A stretch of 50,303 nt of DNA from Candidatus Anaerobiospirillum merdipullorum (GTDB lineage: Bacteria; Pseudomonadota; Gammaproteobacteria; Enterobacterales; Succinivibrionaceae). Position numbers and translations under genes: made by a program. The stretch lies in the NCBI GenBank assembly GCA_018883895.1, contig JAHLFG010000088.1, positions 1 to 50,303 on the forward strand. The letters run 5' to 3'. How positions within the stretch are numbered: the first letter of the stretch is position 1; the number at the start of each line of letters is the position of its first letter. The notes under the pieces are model-generated. The model had not been told where the DNA came from, ran no database searches, and saw only the letters and a list, made by a program, of their open reading frames with translations. Shown here in pieces: positions 34,797 to 44,637 of this stretch.

Positions 34797-36818
34797 TTAG
34801 CGGCGGCGCTGTTGTAACAGTGCCTGCGCGTCAGGCAATTTCAGTCCGCCTACCGGCTCTACCGGGGCGGCGACAATCGAGCGGGTGGTCTTGTTAATGT
34901 CGACAATGTGGACAGGGATGACGTCGCCTAGGCGCAGTGCGCATAAGCCACGCACCAAGAGCTCACCGGTGGTATTGGAAAACTCCAATGCCGTCTTATC
35001 GTCGCTAATATAGGTCCCGGGGATAAAAACGCTCGCGCCATTTTCCTGCAGAATAAGGCGTAAGCCCCCGCGCACGACATCTAAGATCTCGCCTTTAAAG
35101 ACGGTCTTCTTCTCAATATCCGGGAAGAGATAATCGACATAGAGCCAATCGCGTACCGCGCGCTCAGCCTGGCGATTGACGCGCCGTGCGGTATTCATCG
35201 TCAGCAGGGTGTCAGCATCGGGAAGCCGTGGGGACGGGCGCTGTAAGATCATGGCCTTAAGCAGCCGATGATTAATCATGTCGCCATATTTACGAATAGG
35301 TGAGGTCCAGGTGGCGTAGTTTTTCAGGCCCAAGGCATAGTGCGGTGCCGGGGTGATGCTAATTTGCGAATATTCCTGTAACTTACGGATGCGGCAGTCC
35401 AAATACGGGCTTTCTTGGCAGGCAGCATAGCGGCGGATGGCACTAAAGCCTTCCATGGTGGCAATGCTCTCCTCAGTGGCCCCTTCAAAGCCTTCTTGGC
35501 GCAATAAATCTAAGATATTGCGGCTTTCGCTTAAATCAAAGCCCTTGTGGGTATTGAAAATGCCGGCATTAAAATGCGCCGCTAACAGATCGCCACAGGC
35601 GATATTGGCCGTGATCATTGACTCTTCGACAATCTGATTGGCAATGCGGCGATAGTTTAATTCAATATGATCTAAAGCCCCATCCTCAGTGAGCACGAAC
35701 TCATAGTCCGGGTGATTGCGAAAAGGCGCAGAGTGGGTGCAGCGATACTGATCGCGCACGTGAGTAAACTCCACTAAGAGCTTTAATTGGGCGTCAATTT
35801 CTGCACTGGGTTTAAAGCCGTCAGCCTGGCCTTTTTCCAAATAATCGGAGACTTGATTGTAGATAAGCTTACCTTGGGACTTGATGTTAGCTAAGGTAAA
35901 GATGGCCTTAGAGGATAAGACTTCACCACTTGTCGTTACCGGGATCTTGGCGCACAGTACCGGACGCACTTGCCCTTCACGTAAGGAGCATAAATCATCC
36001 GACAGCTCACGCGGGAGCATCGGAATATCGCGCCCGGGCAGATAGATAGAAAAGGCGCGCTTGGCCGCTTCCTTGTCTAGGGCGGAGTTTTCATCGATAT
36101 AGCCGGTGGGATCGGCAATGGCCACATAGAGCACAAAGGAGCCGTCATCAGCTTTAGTGATATAGAGCGCATCGTCCATATCCTTGGTCTTTTCGCTATC
36201 GATGGTGACAAAGGGCAGGGCCGTGAGATCTTCGCGCGCTTCATTTTGTTCGTTAAAGGTGAGATTTTCCGGGCAAGGCGGGCATTGCAGCGGTAAATTA
36301 AGCTCCTTTAAACTGACCGTCCACGGGGCCTTGGGATCGGCGGCGGCGGTGACATATTCTAAAATCTCAGCGCGAAAACGATCGTCTTTTAGGCCATGCT
36401 TGGTCAAACGGCATTTCACCCAATCACCGTTTTTTAACTCCTGACTTTTATCCTGGCGGCGATCATCGCAAGGGATATGGGTTTTAATCGTCGGGCTGTC
36501 TGGTTGGACGGATAACTTCCGTTTGCCTTCAAAACTGTTGACCTTCACGCGGCCGACAAAGTCAGAGAGGGCACTTTCAATTAAGCTCTCGGGCTCAGCT
36601 TGATTACGGCCGGTGGCATCGGTGGTGATGACGGCGCTAATTTTATCGCCGTGCAGGAGGTTTTTCATGAAATTGGGGGCAATGAAATAGGAATTACGAT
36701 CGGCAGTTTCCATGAAACCAAAACTGCGATCGCTTGCGCGCACTACGCCTTCTTTACGTTCTTTTTTCGTCTCAAAGCTCTGCTTTAAGGCCTTTAGTGC
36801 CGGATCGTCAAATAACAT
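34797..36818 (-). CDS. rnb: exoribonuclease II
   Basis: 3'-to-5' processive hydrolytic exoribonuclease. Two N-terminal cold-shock domains (EGVVRASDRSFGFMET, about 24-39, and the next near 90-180) precede the RNB catalytic domain: TIDSEKTKDMDDALYI with the metal-binding Asp cluster near 207-219, LPRELSDDLCSLREGQVRPVL, RRIANQIVEESMITAN, and YATWTSPIRKYGDMINHR. An S1 domain follows. The length of 673 aa and the starting sequence (MLFDDPALKALKQ) fit E. coli RNase II (644 aa) rather than RNase R (813 aa). It is divergent from the binding-protein gene. Confidence 0.95.
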   Translation of the reverse strand: MLFDDPALKALKQSFETKKERKEGVVRASDRSFGFMETADRNSYFIAPNFMKNLLHGDKISAVITTDATGRNQAEPESLIESALSDFVGRVKVNSFEGKRKLSVQPDSPTIKTHIPCDDRRQDKSQELKNGDWVKCRLTKHGLKDDRFRAEILEYVTAAADPKAPWTVSLKELNLPLQCPPCPENLTFNEQNEAREDLTALPFVTIDSEKTKDMDDALYITKADDGSFVLYVAIADPTGYIDENSALDKEAAKRAFSIYLPGRDIPMLPRELSDDLCSLREGQVRPVLCAKIPVTTSGEVLSSKAIFTLANIKSQGKLIYNQVSDYLEKGQADGFKPSAEIDAQLKLLVEFTHVRDQYRCTHSAPFRNHPDYEFVLTEDGALDHIELNYRRIANQIVEESMITANIACGDLLAAHFNAGIFNTHKGFDLSESRNILDLLRQEGFEGATEESIATMEGFSAIRRYAACQESPYLDCRIRKLQEYSQISITPAPHYALGLKNYATWTSPIRKYGDMINHRLLKAMILQRPSPRLPDADTLLTMNTARRVNRQAERAVRDWLYVDYLFPDIEKKTVFKGEILDVVRGGLRLILQENGASVFIPGTYISDDKTALEFSNTTGELLVRGLCALRLGDVIPVHIVDINKTTRSIVAAPVEPVGGLKLPDAQALLQQRRR

Positions 36819-36965
36819 AATTAGGCTGCTCCGAAAATACTGTGCGATGCCAGTGTAAGAGAATGGATACCTGTAAGAATATTTTAGCTTCTAGGTGCGC
36901 GCTGATTATACCTGAAAGCGCACGAGCGCCCGCAGGTGGGCACGGAAAAAAGCGCAGCTGGGATT

Positions 36966-36982
36966 TGTGCCAATATGGGGCA
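36966..36982 (+). promoter_or_regulatory. NtrC-like dyad upstream of the GlnH-like gene
   Basis: The core CCAATATGG with GTG on the left and GGC on the right matches the NtrC dyad at 12 of 17 positions by hand count. It is followed by TATAGT (36995-37000), a possible -10, so as at glnA the dyad covers the -35 position. Confidence 0.3.
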
Positions 36983-37001
36983 GTAATGTGTGTTTATAGT
37001 G

Positions 37002-37017
37002 CAAAACTAGCGTTTTG
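37002..37017 (+). promoter_or_regulatory. inverted repeat upstream of the GlnH-like gene
   Basis: CAAAAC and GTTTTG are separated by TAGC, with GC flanking on both sides. It is immediately downstream of a TATAGT box and might be an operator. A further hairpin (CCGGGT/ACCCGG) sits at about 37062-37086 in the leader. The 299-bp gap between rnb and this gene otherwise shows no gene. Confidence 0.3.
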
Positions 37018-37117
37018 TGCGTAAGGATGGGCCTTTACGTTACATTGTAGTGCAATGGAGGCCGGGTTTAAGGACTAAATACCCGGTAGTGCCCATAGTT
37101 TTTAGAGGAAAATAAAG

Positions 37118-37870
37118 ATGATAAAGCATTTAGCTGCCGCATGCGCTGCCCTGTGCCTTACCTGTGGTGCCTTATCGGCTCAGGCTGCAGTCTATAAAGT
37201 TGGTACCCACCCGACCTTTGCCCCCTTTGAGTTTGTCGATGCGGCCGGTACCCCGACCGGTTTTGACATCGAGCTGATTAAGGCGGTGTTAAAGAGCCAG
37301 GGCGATGAAGTGGAAATTGTCTCCATGCCCTTTGACGGCCTGATCCCGGCTTTATTGACCGGCCAAATCGATGCCATTATTTCCGGCATGACGATTACGC
37401 AGGAGCGCCAAAAGCGCGTGGATTTCTCCACCGGTTATTACAATAGCACCTTATCGGCGGTGATCCGCTCGGCTGACAGCGATAAGTATAAGAGCTCGGA
37501 GGATTTAAAGGGGCAGAAGATCTGTGCGCAGATTGGCACCACCGGCTCAGCCTTTGCCGAAAAACTCTCTCCGGGTCAAGTAGTTAACCTGAATAATGAG
37601 CCCGATGCCTTATTAGAGCTTAAAAATGGTGGTTGCGCTGCCTTAATTAATGATCGTCCGGTTAATCTTTACTATATGAAGCAAGCCGGCGGCACCGACT
37701 TTGCTGAGCTTATCGATGACGCCTTAACCTCCAATCCCGATCTCTATGGCATTGCCATTAAGAAGGGCAATGATGAATTGCGCGCTAAGATTGATAAGGG
37801 CCTTAAGGATATTGAAGCGTCCGGTGAGCTTAAGACCATTCACGAAAATTGGTTTGGTAAGGCCCAATAA
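37118..37870 (+). CDS. GlnH/ArtJ-like polar amino-acid ABC transporter substrate-binding protein
   Basis: Periplasmic binding protein (250 aa). The signal peptide is MIKHLAAACAALCLTCGALSAQA, then AVYKVG. The family motifs are GTHPTFAPFEFVDAAG, TGFDIELIKAV, FDGLIPALLTGQIDAIISGM and TQERQKRVDFSTGYY, the last being the classic SBP_bac_3 stretch with the substrate carboxylate-binding Arg. Two Cys in KICAQIG and GGCAALI may form a disulfide. Similarity is about equal to glutamine, arginine or histidine binders, so I give no symbol. No permease or ATPase gene is adjacent, so it must dock with a transporter encoded elsewhere. The leader begins near an NtrC-like site. Confidence 0.88.
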   Translation: MIKHLAAACAALCLTCGALSAQAAVYKVGTHPTFAPFEFVDAAGTPTGFDIELIKAVLKSQGDEVEIVSMPFDGLIPALLTGQIDAIISGMTITQERQKRVDFSTGYYNSTLSAVIRSADSDKYKSSEDLKGQKICAQIGTTGSAFAEKLSPGQVVNLNNEPDALLELKNGGCAALINDRPVNLYYMKQAGGTDFAELIDDALTSNPDLYGIAIKKGNDELRAKIDKGLKDIEASGELKTIHENWFGKAQ

Positions 37871-37919
37871 GGCGTTAAAGCACATTTAAGCCCTCGTTAA
37901 CCAAAGCAGGGCTGACCTT

Positions 37920-37941
37920 GAGTCAGGCTGGAGCCTGACTC
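37920..37941 (+). terminator. first hairpin after the binding-protein gene
   Basis: GAGTCAGGCT and AGCCTGACTC form a perfect 10-bp stem with a GG loop. There is no T-run after it; a second hairpin with T7 follows at once. Confidence 0.55.
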
Positions 37942-37944
37942 TAT

Positions 37945-37984
37945 ACTCCCGCCTAAAGAAGCTAACTTAAGCGGGAGTTTTTTT
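37945..37984 (+). terminator. terminator/attenuator directly abutting the bioB start codon
   Basis: ACTCCCGC (37945-37952) and GCGGGAGT (37971-37978) form a perfect 8-bp stem around an 18-base loop. Seven T residues follow, and the bioB ATG begins at the very next base. The GGGAG in the right arm is the only ribosome site for bioB. It is therefore both a terminator for upstream transcription and a possible translation switch. Confidence 0.65.
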
Positions 37985-38950
37985 ATGCCAGCTACCAAAG
38001 AGCAGCTTGCCACGCTCACGGCACTTAGCGATAAGGTGATCGCCGGGCAGGAATTAAAGGCCCAGGAGCGGGAGTTTTTACTAAATTTTCCTGATGTTAA
38101 GGCTCTAATGGCTGCCGCTGCTGCCATCAGGGCGCACTGTGCGCTACAAAAATTGGATTGTTGTGCGGTTTTAAGTGTCAAATCCGGGCGCTGTAGCGAG
38201 GATTGTCACTGGTGCGCCCAATCGGCGCATTATCACACCGGGGCAGAAATTTATCCTTTATTAGATAAAGTGCAGTGCCTTAAAGTGGCGCAAGAGGCAG
38301 AGCGCCGTGGCATTAAGCGCTTTTCCTTGGTGTCAGCGGGGCGTAAACCTAAGGCGCAGGATTTTGCGCGCTTAGTGGACATCGTGCGCTTACTTAAAGC
38401 ACAGACTACGCTATATCTGTGTGCTTCCTTGGGCTTGGTGACGGCTGCGCAATTGCAGGAGTTAAAGCAAGCGGGGCTACAATGTGTGCATTGCAATTTA
38501 GAAACCGCCCCCTCCTTTTTTGCCAAGGTTTGTACTACCCATACGCAAGAGGATAAATTACAGGTAATTAAGGCTGCCCGTCAGGTGGGGCTTGACGTCT
38601 GCGTCGGGGGAATTATTGGTCTTGGCGAGAGTAGGGCGCAACGTATGGAGCTGGCCCTGACTTTAAAGGCTTTGGGCATTACATCCGTGCCGCTTAATAT
38701 TCTCCATCCCATTGCCGGCACGCCCCTTGGCAATCGTCCGCACCTTGATGAAGCGGAGGTGCTACGTACCATTGCGCTGTGGCGCTTTATCCTGCCTACG
38801 GCCTATATCCGTTTGGCAGGCGGGCAGGCGCTGTTAAGCCCAGCAACGCTACAGCAGGCTTTTGATAGCGGACTTAATGCGGCCATCGTCGGTAATTTAC
38901 TGACCACGCCCGGGGCGCAATATGTGGCCGCTAAATTTGCCTTAGTTTAA
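37985..38950 (+). CDS. bioB: biotin synthase
   Basis: Radical-SAM enzyme inserting sulfur into dethiobiotin. The [4Fe-4S] motif is C70-x3-C74-x2-C77 in SGRCSEDCHWCAQS. HCNLETAPSFF, GGIIGLGES and LNILHPIAGTPLG follow, the last two being conserved in the TIM barrel. It is 321 aa against 346 in E. coli, and shorter at the C terminus. It stands alone: no bioA, bioF, bioC or bioD is nearby, so the rest of the pathway must lie elsewhere or be lacking. No BirA operator is seen. The ATG follows a terminator T-run directly. Its 3' end overlaps the convergent DUF2750 gene by 9 bases. Confidence 0.93.
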   Translation: MPATKEQLATLTALSDKVIAGQELKAQEREFLLNFPDVKALMAAAAAIRAHCALQKLDCCAVLSVKSGRCSEDCHWCAQSAHYHTGAEIYPLLDKVQCLKVAQEAERRGIKRFSLVSAGRKPKAQDFARLVDIVRLLKAQTTLYLCASLGLVTAAQLQELKQAGLQCVHCNLETAPSFFAKVCTTHTQEDKLQVIKAARQVGLDVCVGGIIGLGESRAQRMELALTLKALGITSVPLNILHPIAGTPLGNRPHLDEAEVLRTIALWRFILPTAYIRLAGGQALLSPATLQQAFDSGLNAAIVGNLLTTPGAQYVAAKFALV

Positions 38951-39337
38951 ACAGCTAGCGCAGAACTCCGCACCTTCCATGACATTAAAGTCACTGTTAG
39001 GTAGCGGTAAGAGCGCAATTAAAATTTGCTCTTGGGTCAAGAACGGGCGCCAGCTGTCATTAAAGACGCTAAGCGGCACGGTTTTAACTTCAAGGCCGCT
39101 TAAGTTTTGTCCCTGCACAAAAGCCTCGGCCAAGCGCGGGTGACACCACACCGGCAAGAGCGTGGCACTATGCCCCTCATCGTCATTTTCGCTATCTTGC
39201 ATTAAAAAGGGCCCGTTCTCATCGGCAAGAATGCAGATCTCCCCGGTGCTCTTTATTTTTTGCACTAAGTGGGCCTGACGATAGTCGGCATTGAGCTGCT
39301 GCACGGCAGTTAATTCTTTGTCACTTAAGTCGTACAT
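38942..39337 (-). CDS. DUF2750 family protein
   Basis: Small soluble protein (131 aa) of unknown function. The central part has the DUF2750 pattern: a short beta segment (GEICILADENGPFLM), then LLPVWCHPRLAEAFV with the conserved Pro-x-Trp and His-Pro, then LSVFNDSWRPFLTQEQILIALLPLP. It ends CASCLN. It begins 20 bases after uvrA on the minus strand end and may be transcribed with it. The overlap with bioB at the 3' ends is 9 bases. No catalytic motif is visible. Confidence 0.7.
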   Translation of the reverse strand: MYDLSDKELTAVQQLNADYRQAHLVQKIKSTGEICILADENGPFLMQDSENDDEGHSATLLPVWCHPRLAEAFVQGQNLSGLEVKTVPLSVFNDSWRPFLTQEQILIALLPLPNSDFNVMEGAEFCASCLN

Positions 39338-39357
39338 GTTCTCTCCTGGTACATAGG

Positions 39358-42198
39358 CTAATAGCCCCGTTGCAAAATGGGTTGTAAAAATTGTCCGGTA
39401 TAGGAGCGCTCACAGGCCGCAACTTCTTCCGGGGTGCCGCAGACGAGAATTTCCCCGCCGCCACTACCGCCTTCGGGGCCTAAATCAATAATATAGTCGG
39501 CACATTTGATGACATCTAAGTTATGCTCAATCACCACAATACTATTGCCCTCATCGCGCAGGCGCAAGAGCACATCAAGAAGTTGCTTGATATCATGAAA
39601 GTGCAGACCGGTGGTGGGCTCGTCAAGCACATACAGCGTCCGCCCGGTAGAGCGCTTGGACAGCTCTTTGGATAGTTTAATGCGCTGCGCCTCGCCCCCC
39701 GAGAAGGTGGTGGCTGCCTGCCCTAGGGTAATATAAGACAGGCCCACATCCATCAGCGTTTGTAAACGGCGGGCAATTTGGGGGACTGCGGCAAAGAAGT
39801 TTAAGGCCTCTTCAATGGTCATATTGAGCACTTGTGAGATATTCTTGCCCTTGTAGGTGACCTCTAAGGTCTCGCGGTTATAGCGCTGACCATGGCAGGC
39901 TTCACATTGCACATAGATATCAGGTAAAAAGTGCATGGCTACCTTAATGGTGCCATCGCCCTGACAGGCCTCACAGCGACCGCCTTTGACATTAAAGGAA
40001 AAACGTCCCGGACCATAACCCCGCGCCCGGGCCTCGGGCGTTTGGGCAAACAGATCGCGAATGGATTGGAACAGTCCCACATAGGTGGCCGGATTAGAGC
40101 GCGGAGTACGCCCAATCGGACTTTGATCGATGCAGATAATTTTATCGAGATTATCAAGGCCACTTAATTTGTCAAAGGGCGCCGGCTCATCGATAGTGGA
40201 GGCGTAATAACTTAACTTGCGTTGCACCGCACGCACCAAGGTATCGTTAATTAAGGTCGATTTACCTGAGCCTGAGACGCCGGTCACCACGGTAAACAGC
40301 CCACAGGGAATAGAAACATTAATATTTTTTAAGTTATTGCCTCGACAGCCCTCTAAAGTTATCCAGTGACCTTTTTTCGGCTTAACCCGACGCTTAGGGA
40401 TGGCAATGCGCTTGCGCCCTGACAGATAATCGCCGGTAAGGGAGGAAGGGCAACGCATAATGTCCTGCGGCGTGCCGGCGGCTACCACCTGTCCGCCATG
40501 GGTGCCCGCGCCCGGACCAATATCCACCACATAATCGGCCTGCAAGATGGCATCTTCATCATGCTCGACCACAATCACCGTATTGCCCAAATCGCGCAAA
40601 TGGGTGAGCGCATCTAAAAGCTTTTGATTGTCGCGCTGATGCAAGCCGATGGAAGGCTCATCGAGGGTATACATCACGCCGACTAAGCCCGCGCCAATTT
40701 GACTTGCCAGACGAATACGCTGCGCCTCGCCGCCTGAGAGCGTCTCAGCCGAGCGCGCTAGCGTCAGATAGGACAGCCCGACATTGATTAAAAAGGTCAG
40801 GCGCGCCTTAATCTCTTTTAAAATGCGATCGGCAATGGCATGCTCTTGGGCGCTTAACTCCAAATGGTCAAAAAACTCATAGGCCTTGGCAATGGAGAGC
40901 TCATTAATGTCAGGAAGCGCCTTACCGCCAACAAAGACATGACAGTACTCACGCTTAAGACGGGTGCCGTGACAGGTCGGGCAGGGCATAGCGGTCATGA
41001 GTTTGCCAAGCTCCTCGCGTACCGCCTCGGATTGTGTTTCATGTAAGCGCCGCTCAAAGTTAGGGATCACGCCTTCAAAGGGCATCACGCGCTCTTCTTT
41101 TACCTTGCCGGAGTAGGACTCAAACTTCATGGCAATGGGCTCTTTACTGCCATAAAGCACGATTTTTTGCTCTTTGCGGCTTAATTGTTTAAACGGGCAA
41201 TGTAAATCAATGCCGTAGTGCTGCGCCACCGCCTCTAATTGGCGATAGTAGAAAAAGGAGCGTCTATCCCAGCCGGTAATGGCACCCCCAAAGATAGACT
41301 TGTCGCCATCGACGATTTTGTCTTCTGAAAAGATCATCTTGACGCCCAAACCATCACAGTCCGGGCAGGCGCCATGCGGATTATTAAAGGAGAAATTGCG
41401 CGGCTCTAATTCATCGATGGAATAGCCGCAGATGGGGCAGGAATAGCGCGCGGAAAAAGACAGCTCATCTTGCGGTGCATGCTCATCGATGGGTGCGGCA
41501 ATGGCCAAACCATCGGTAAGCTTTAAGGCCGTTTCCAAGGAGTCAGCCACACGTTGCTTGATGTCCGGGCGAATCTTAAAGCGATCGACAATAACTTCAA
41601 TATTATGCTTGATGCGCAAAGATAGCGACGGCGGCTCTGCTAAATCATAAATTTCCCCGTCAATGCGCGCGCGGATAAAGCCATCGCGGGCTAAGTCATT
41701 AAGTAGTTGCCGATACTCACCCTTACGCCCACGCACCACCGGGGCTAAGATCATATAGCGACTGTCCTGTGGGAGCGCTAACACTTGATCGACCATTTGT
41801 GAAACGGTCTGTGCCTTTAAGATGGTGTCATGATCGGGGCAACGGGCCACGCCGATACGCGCCCATAACAGACGCAAATAGTCATGAATCTCAGTAATGG
41901 TACCCACGGTCGAGCGCGGGTTATGCGAGGTGGACTTTTGCTCAATGGAAATAGCCGGTGACAGGCCTTCAATGCTTTCGACATCAGGCTTGTCCATCAA
42001 TTGTAAAAATTGCCGGGCATAGGCCGAGAGTGATTCGACATAGCGTCTTTGTCCTTCGGCATAGAGGGTATCAAAAGCAAGCGACGATTTACCTGAGCCT
42101 GACAGTCCGGTAATGACGCACAATTTATTGCGTGGTAGGGTCAGATTGATATTTTTTAAATTGTGGGTCTTAGCCCCGCGGATGATGATTTCGTCCAT
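39358..42198 (-). CDS. uvrA: excinuclease ABC subunit A
   Basis: Damage-recognition ATPase of nucleotide excision repair. It has two ABC modules: Walker [10 protein letters not shown] (32-40) with signature [14 protein letters not shown] near 487, and Walker [10 protein letters not shown] near 640 with signature [14 protein letters not shown] near 830. Zinc fingers are visible: CPICGY with CPDCDG, and CEACQGDG with CEACHG. Length 946 aa against 940 in E. coli. It is divergent from ssb as in E. coli. I found no LexA box (CTGT-N8-ACAG) in the 298-bp gap. A TATAAT on the minus strand at 42279-42284 is a candidate -10. Confidence 0.98.
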   Translation of the reverse strand: MDEIIIRGAKTHNLKNINLTLPRNKLCVITGLSGSGKSSLAFDTLYAEGQRRYVESLSAYARQFLQLMDKPDVESIEGLSPAISIEQKSTSHNPRSTVGTITEIHDYLRLLWARIGVARCPDHDTILKAQTVSQMVDQVLALPQDSRYMILAPVVRGRKGEYRQLLNDLARDGFIRARIDGEIYDLAEPPSLSLRIKHNIEVIVDRFKIRPDIKQRVADSLETALKLTDGLAIAAPIDEHAPQDELSFSARYSCPICGYSIDELEPRNFSFNNPHGACPDCDGLGVKMIFSEDKIVDGDKSIFGGAITGWDRRSFFYYRQLEAVAQHYGIDLHCPFKQLSRKEQKIVLYGSKEPIAMKFESYSGKVKEERVMPFEGVIPNFERRLHETQSEAVREELGKLMTAMPCPTCHGTRLKREYCHVFVGGKALPDINELSIAKAYEFFDHLELSAQEHAIADRILKEIKARLTFLINVGLSYLTLARSAETLSGGEAQRIRLASQIGAGLVGVMYTLDEPSIGLHQRDNQKLLDALTHLRDLGNTVIVVEHDEDAILQADYVVDIGPGAGTHGGQVVAAGTPQDIMRCPSSLTGDYLSGRKRIAIPKRRVKPKKGHWITLEGCRGNNLKNINVSIPCGLFTVVTGVSGSGKSTLINDTLVRAVQRKLSYYASTIDEPAPFDKLSGLDNLDKIICIDQSPIGRTPRSNPATYVGLFQSIRDLFAQTPEARARGYGPGRFSFNVKGGRCEACQGDGTIKVAMHFLPDIYVQCEACHGQRYNRETLEVTYKGKNISQVLNMTIEEALNFFAAVPQIARRLQTLMDVGLSYITLGQAATTFSGGEAQRIKLSKELSKRSTGRTLYVLDEPTTGLHFHDIKQLLDVLLRLRDEGNSIVVIEHNLDVIKCADYIIDLGPEGGSGGGEILVCGTPEEVAACERSYTGQFLQPILQRGY

Positions 42199-42278
42199 GA
42201 GTTTTATGCTATGCGCTGTACGTAAGTTAGCGTACGAGAAAATAGTTAACAGTCCCCAGAATATTCTTTTGGCGTGCT

Positions 42279-42335
42279 ATTATACTGACATTAAGCGGCC
42301 TACGCGTAAGCGCAGGGCCTCCACTACAATATAAT
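42279..42335. promoter_or_regulatory. divergent uvrA/ssb promoter region
   Basis: The minus strand reads TATAAT at 42279-42284 (towards uvrA) and the plus strand reads TATAAT at 42330-42335 (towards ssb). Neither has a good -35 at 16-18 bp. No SOS box was found on either strand. Confidence 0.35.
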
Positions 42336-42496
42336 TTACTGTTTTCACTTATTTTTAACCTTAAGGAATGAGCGTTTTTTAGCGTGTAACGCGACGTTTT
42401 AAGATTTTTGCAAGCTTCATGACAGTGCAACCTCGTAAACCAAGTTAAGTTTAAAAGTTATGTTAAATAAGACACTGATCTTTTTAAGGAACTAAG

Positions 42497-43318
42497 ATGG
42501 CACGTGGCATCAACAAAGTAATTTTAATTGGCAATCTGGGCAATGAGCCTTTATGCCGTAGTACGCACAATGGCACTTCGGTGACCAATATCTCGATGGT
42601 GACCAATGAAGTGCGGCGCAATATGGAAACCGGCGAGACTACGGAATATCCTGAATGGCATCGCGTGGTGATGTGGGGGCGTTTGGCCGATATTGCCAAG
42701 CAATATCTGCACAAGGGCTCGCAAGTTTATATTGAAGGTAAGCTGCGCACGCGCACCTATCAGGATAAACAGGGGCAAAATCGGAGCATTACTGAAATCG
42801 TGGCCGATGAAATGCAGATGTTAGGCCGCGCTCCGGGCGCCGGCGGCGCGCCGATGGACAATGGCTATGCTCCGGCACGGACGCAGGCTAACTTTAATAA
42901 TGGCGCTTATGGCCAGAACGCTTATAACCCCTCCTATCGCCAAAATAGCGGTTTTAACAATGGGGGCTTTAATGGCGGTAATGCCTATGGCAATAATGTC
43001 TATGGCGGCAATAGTGGCTATGCTGAGCCCAATAATGTTTATGGTGGGGCGCCCAATGCCTTTGGCGGGGGCAATAGCTATGGCAATAATCAGTATGGCG
43101 CTAATAGCTATGGGCAAAATAGCAATCCCTATGCCACTAAGGGCGCAAGCGCTACTGCGGGTGGAGATGAAATGGCAAGTCCCTATGGCACTAACGTAGG
43201 CGCAAGCGAGATGCCAGAGGAGCCTAAGGGGACGGTGGCTCCTGATAATACGGCCTCGGTCAGCAAGAATGAGGCTGAGCCGCCCATTAAGATGAGCGAT
43301 GACGAGATCCCGTTTTAA
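42497..43318 (+). CDS. ssb: single-stranded DNA-binding protein with an extended Asn/Gly/Tyr-rich linker
   Basis: Binds single-stranded DNA in replication, recombination and repair. The N-terminal OB fold (about 1-110) starts ARGINKVILIGNLGNEP and includes VTNISMVTNE and WHRVVMWGRLADIA. The conserved tip MSDDEIPF that recruits partner proteins is intact. Length is 273 aa against 178 in E. coli: the linker from about 113 to 262 is roughly 150 residues of Asn, Gly, Tyr, Ala and Ser with repeats of the type NNGGFNGG and YGGN. Such linkers promote condensates in E. coli SSB. AAGGA precedes the ATG. A GC-rich hairpin follows. Confidence 0.96.
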   Translation: MARGINKVILIGNLGNEPLCRSTHNGTSVTNISMVTNEVRRNMETGETTEYPEWHRVVMWGRLADIAKQYLHKGSQVYIEGKLRTRTYQDKQGQNRSITEIVADEMQMLGRAPGAGGAPMDNGYAPARTQANFNNGAYGQNAYNPSYRQNSGFNNGGFNGGNAYGNNVYGGNSGYAEPNNVYGGAPNAFGGGNSYGNNQYGANSYGQNSNPYATKGASATAGGDEMASPYGTNVGASEMPEEPKGTVAPDNTASVSKNEAEPPIKMSDDEIPF

Positions 43319-43327
43319 AAAATAAGC

Positions 43328-43348
43328 TCCCGCGCCAGTACGGCGCGG
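43328..43348 (+). terminator. GC-rich hairpin after ssb
   Basis: CCCGCGCC and GGCGCGGG form a perfect 8-bp stem with a 5-base loop, 9 bases after the stop. It has no T-run, so it may be a weak terminator or 3'-end stabiliser. Confidence 0.5.
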
Positions 43349-43454
43349 GTTAAACGCAAAGTTTGATACTTTCCATTTTCACTATAATTACTTATTCTAT
43401 CGAAAAAATAGAGGCGTAAAATCGGGACGGCGGGATTTATCGACTTTAAGCCTG

Positions 43455-43463
43455 TGCTATACT
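43455..43463 (+). promoter_or_regulatory. candidate extended -10 promoter of mreB
   Basis: TGC followed by TATACT. Another -10-like box (TATAAT) lies at about 43384. The leader then contains a small hairpin GTATGCC/GGCATAC (about 43480-43501). Confidence 0.4.
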
Positions 43464-43544
43464 TGCAGATAATTTTGCCGTATGCCTAAGCGGGGCATAC
43501 TTGTTTAATGCAGTCAGCACAACAGATTTCATCAGGCCCGATAA

Positions 43545-44594
<1,050 letters not shown>

Positions 44595-44601
44595 ATAAAG
44601 G

Positions 44602-44627
44602 AGCTGCCCTTAAAGGGCAGCTTTTTT
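44602..44627 (+). terminator. intercistronic terminator between mreB and mreC
   Basis: AGCTGCCC and GGGCAGCT form a perfect 8-bp stem with a 5-base loop and a run of six T, starting 8 bases after the mreB stop and ending 11 bases before mreC. Confidence 0.85.
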
Positions 44628-44637
44628 CAGGTTTGCC

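Noticed and set aside
36842-37024. 60-codon plus-strand frame in the rnb/binding-protein gap
   Set aside because: Atypical composition, no ribosome site, and it overlaps the promoter elements of the gene that follows.
42880-43200. Alternate-frame reading of the ssb linker as a separate gene
   Set aside because: These are shadow frames of a low-complexity repeat; the SSB frame has both conserved ends.
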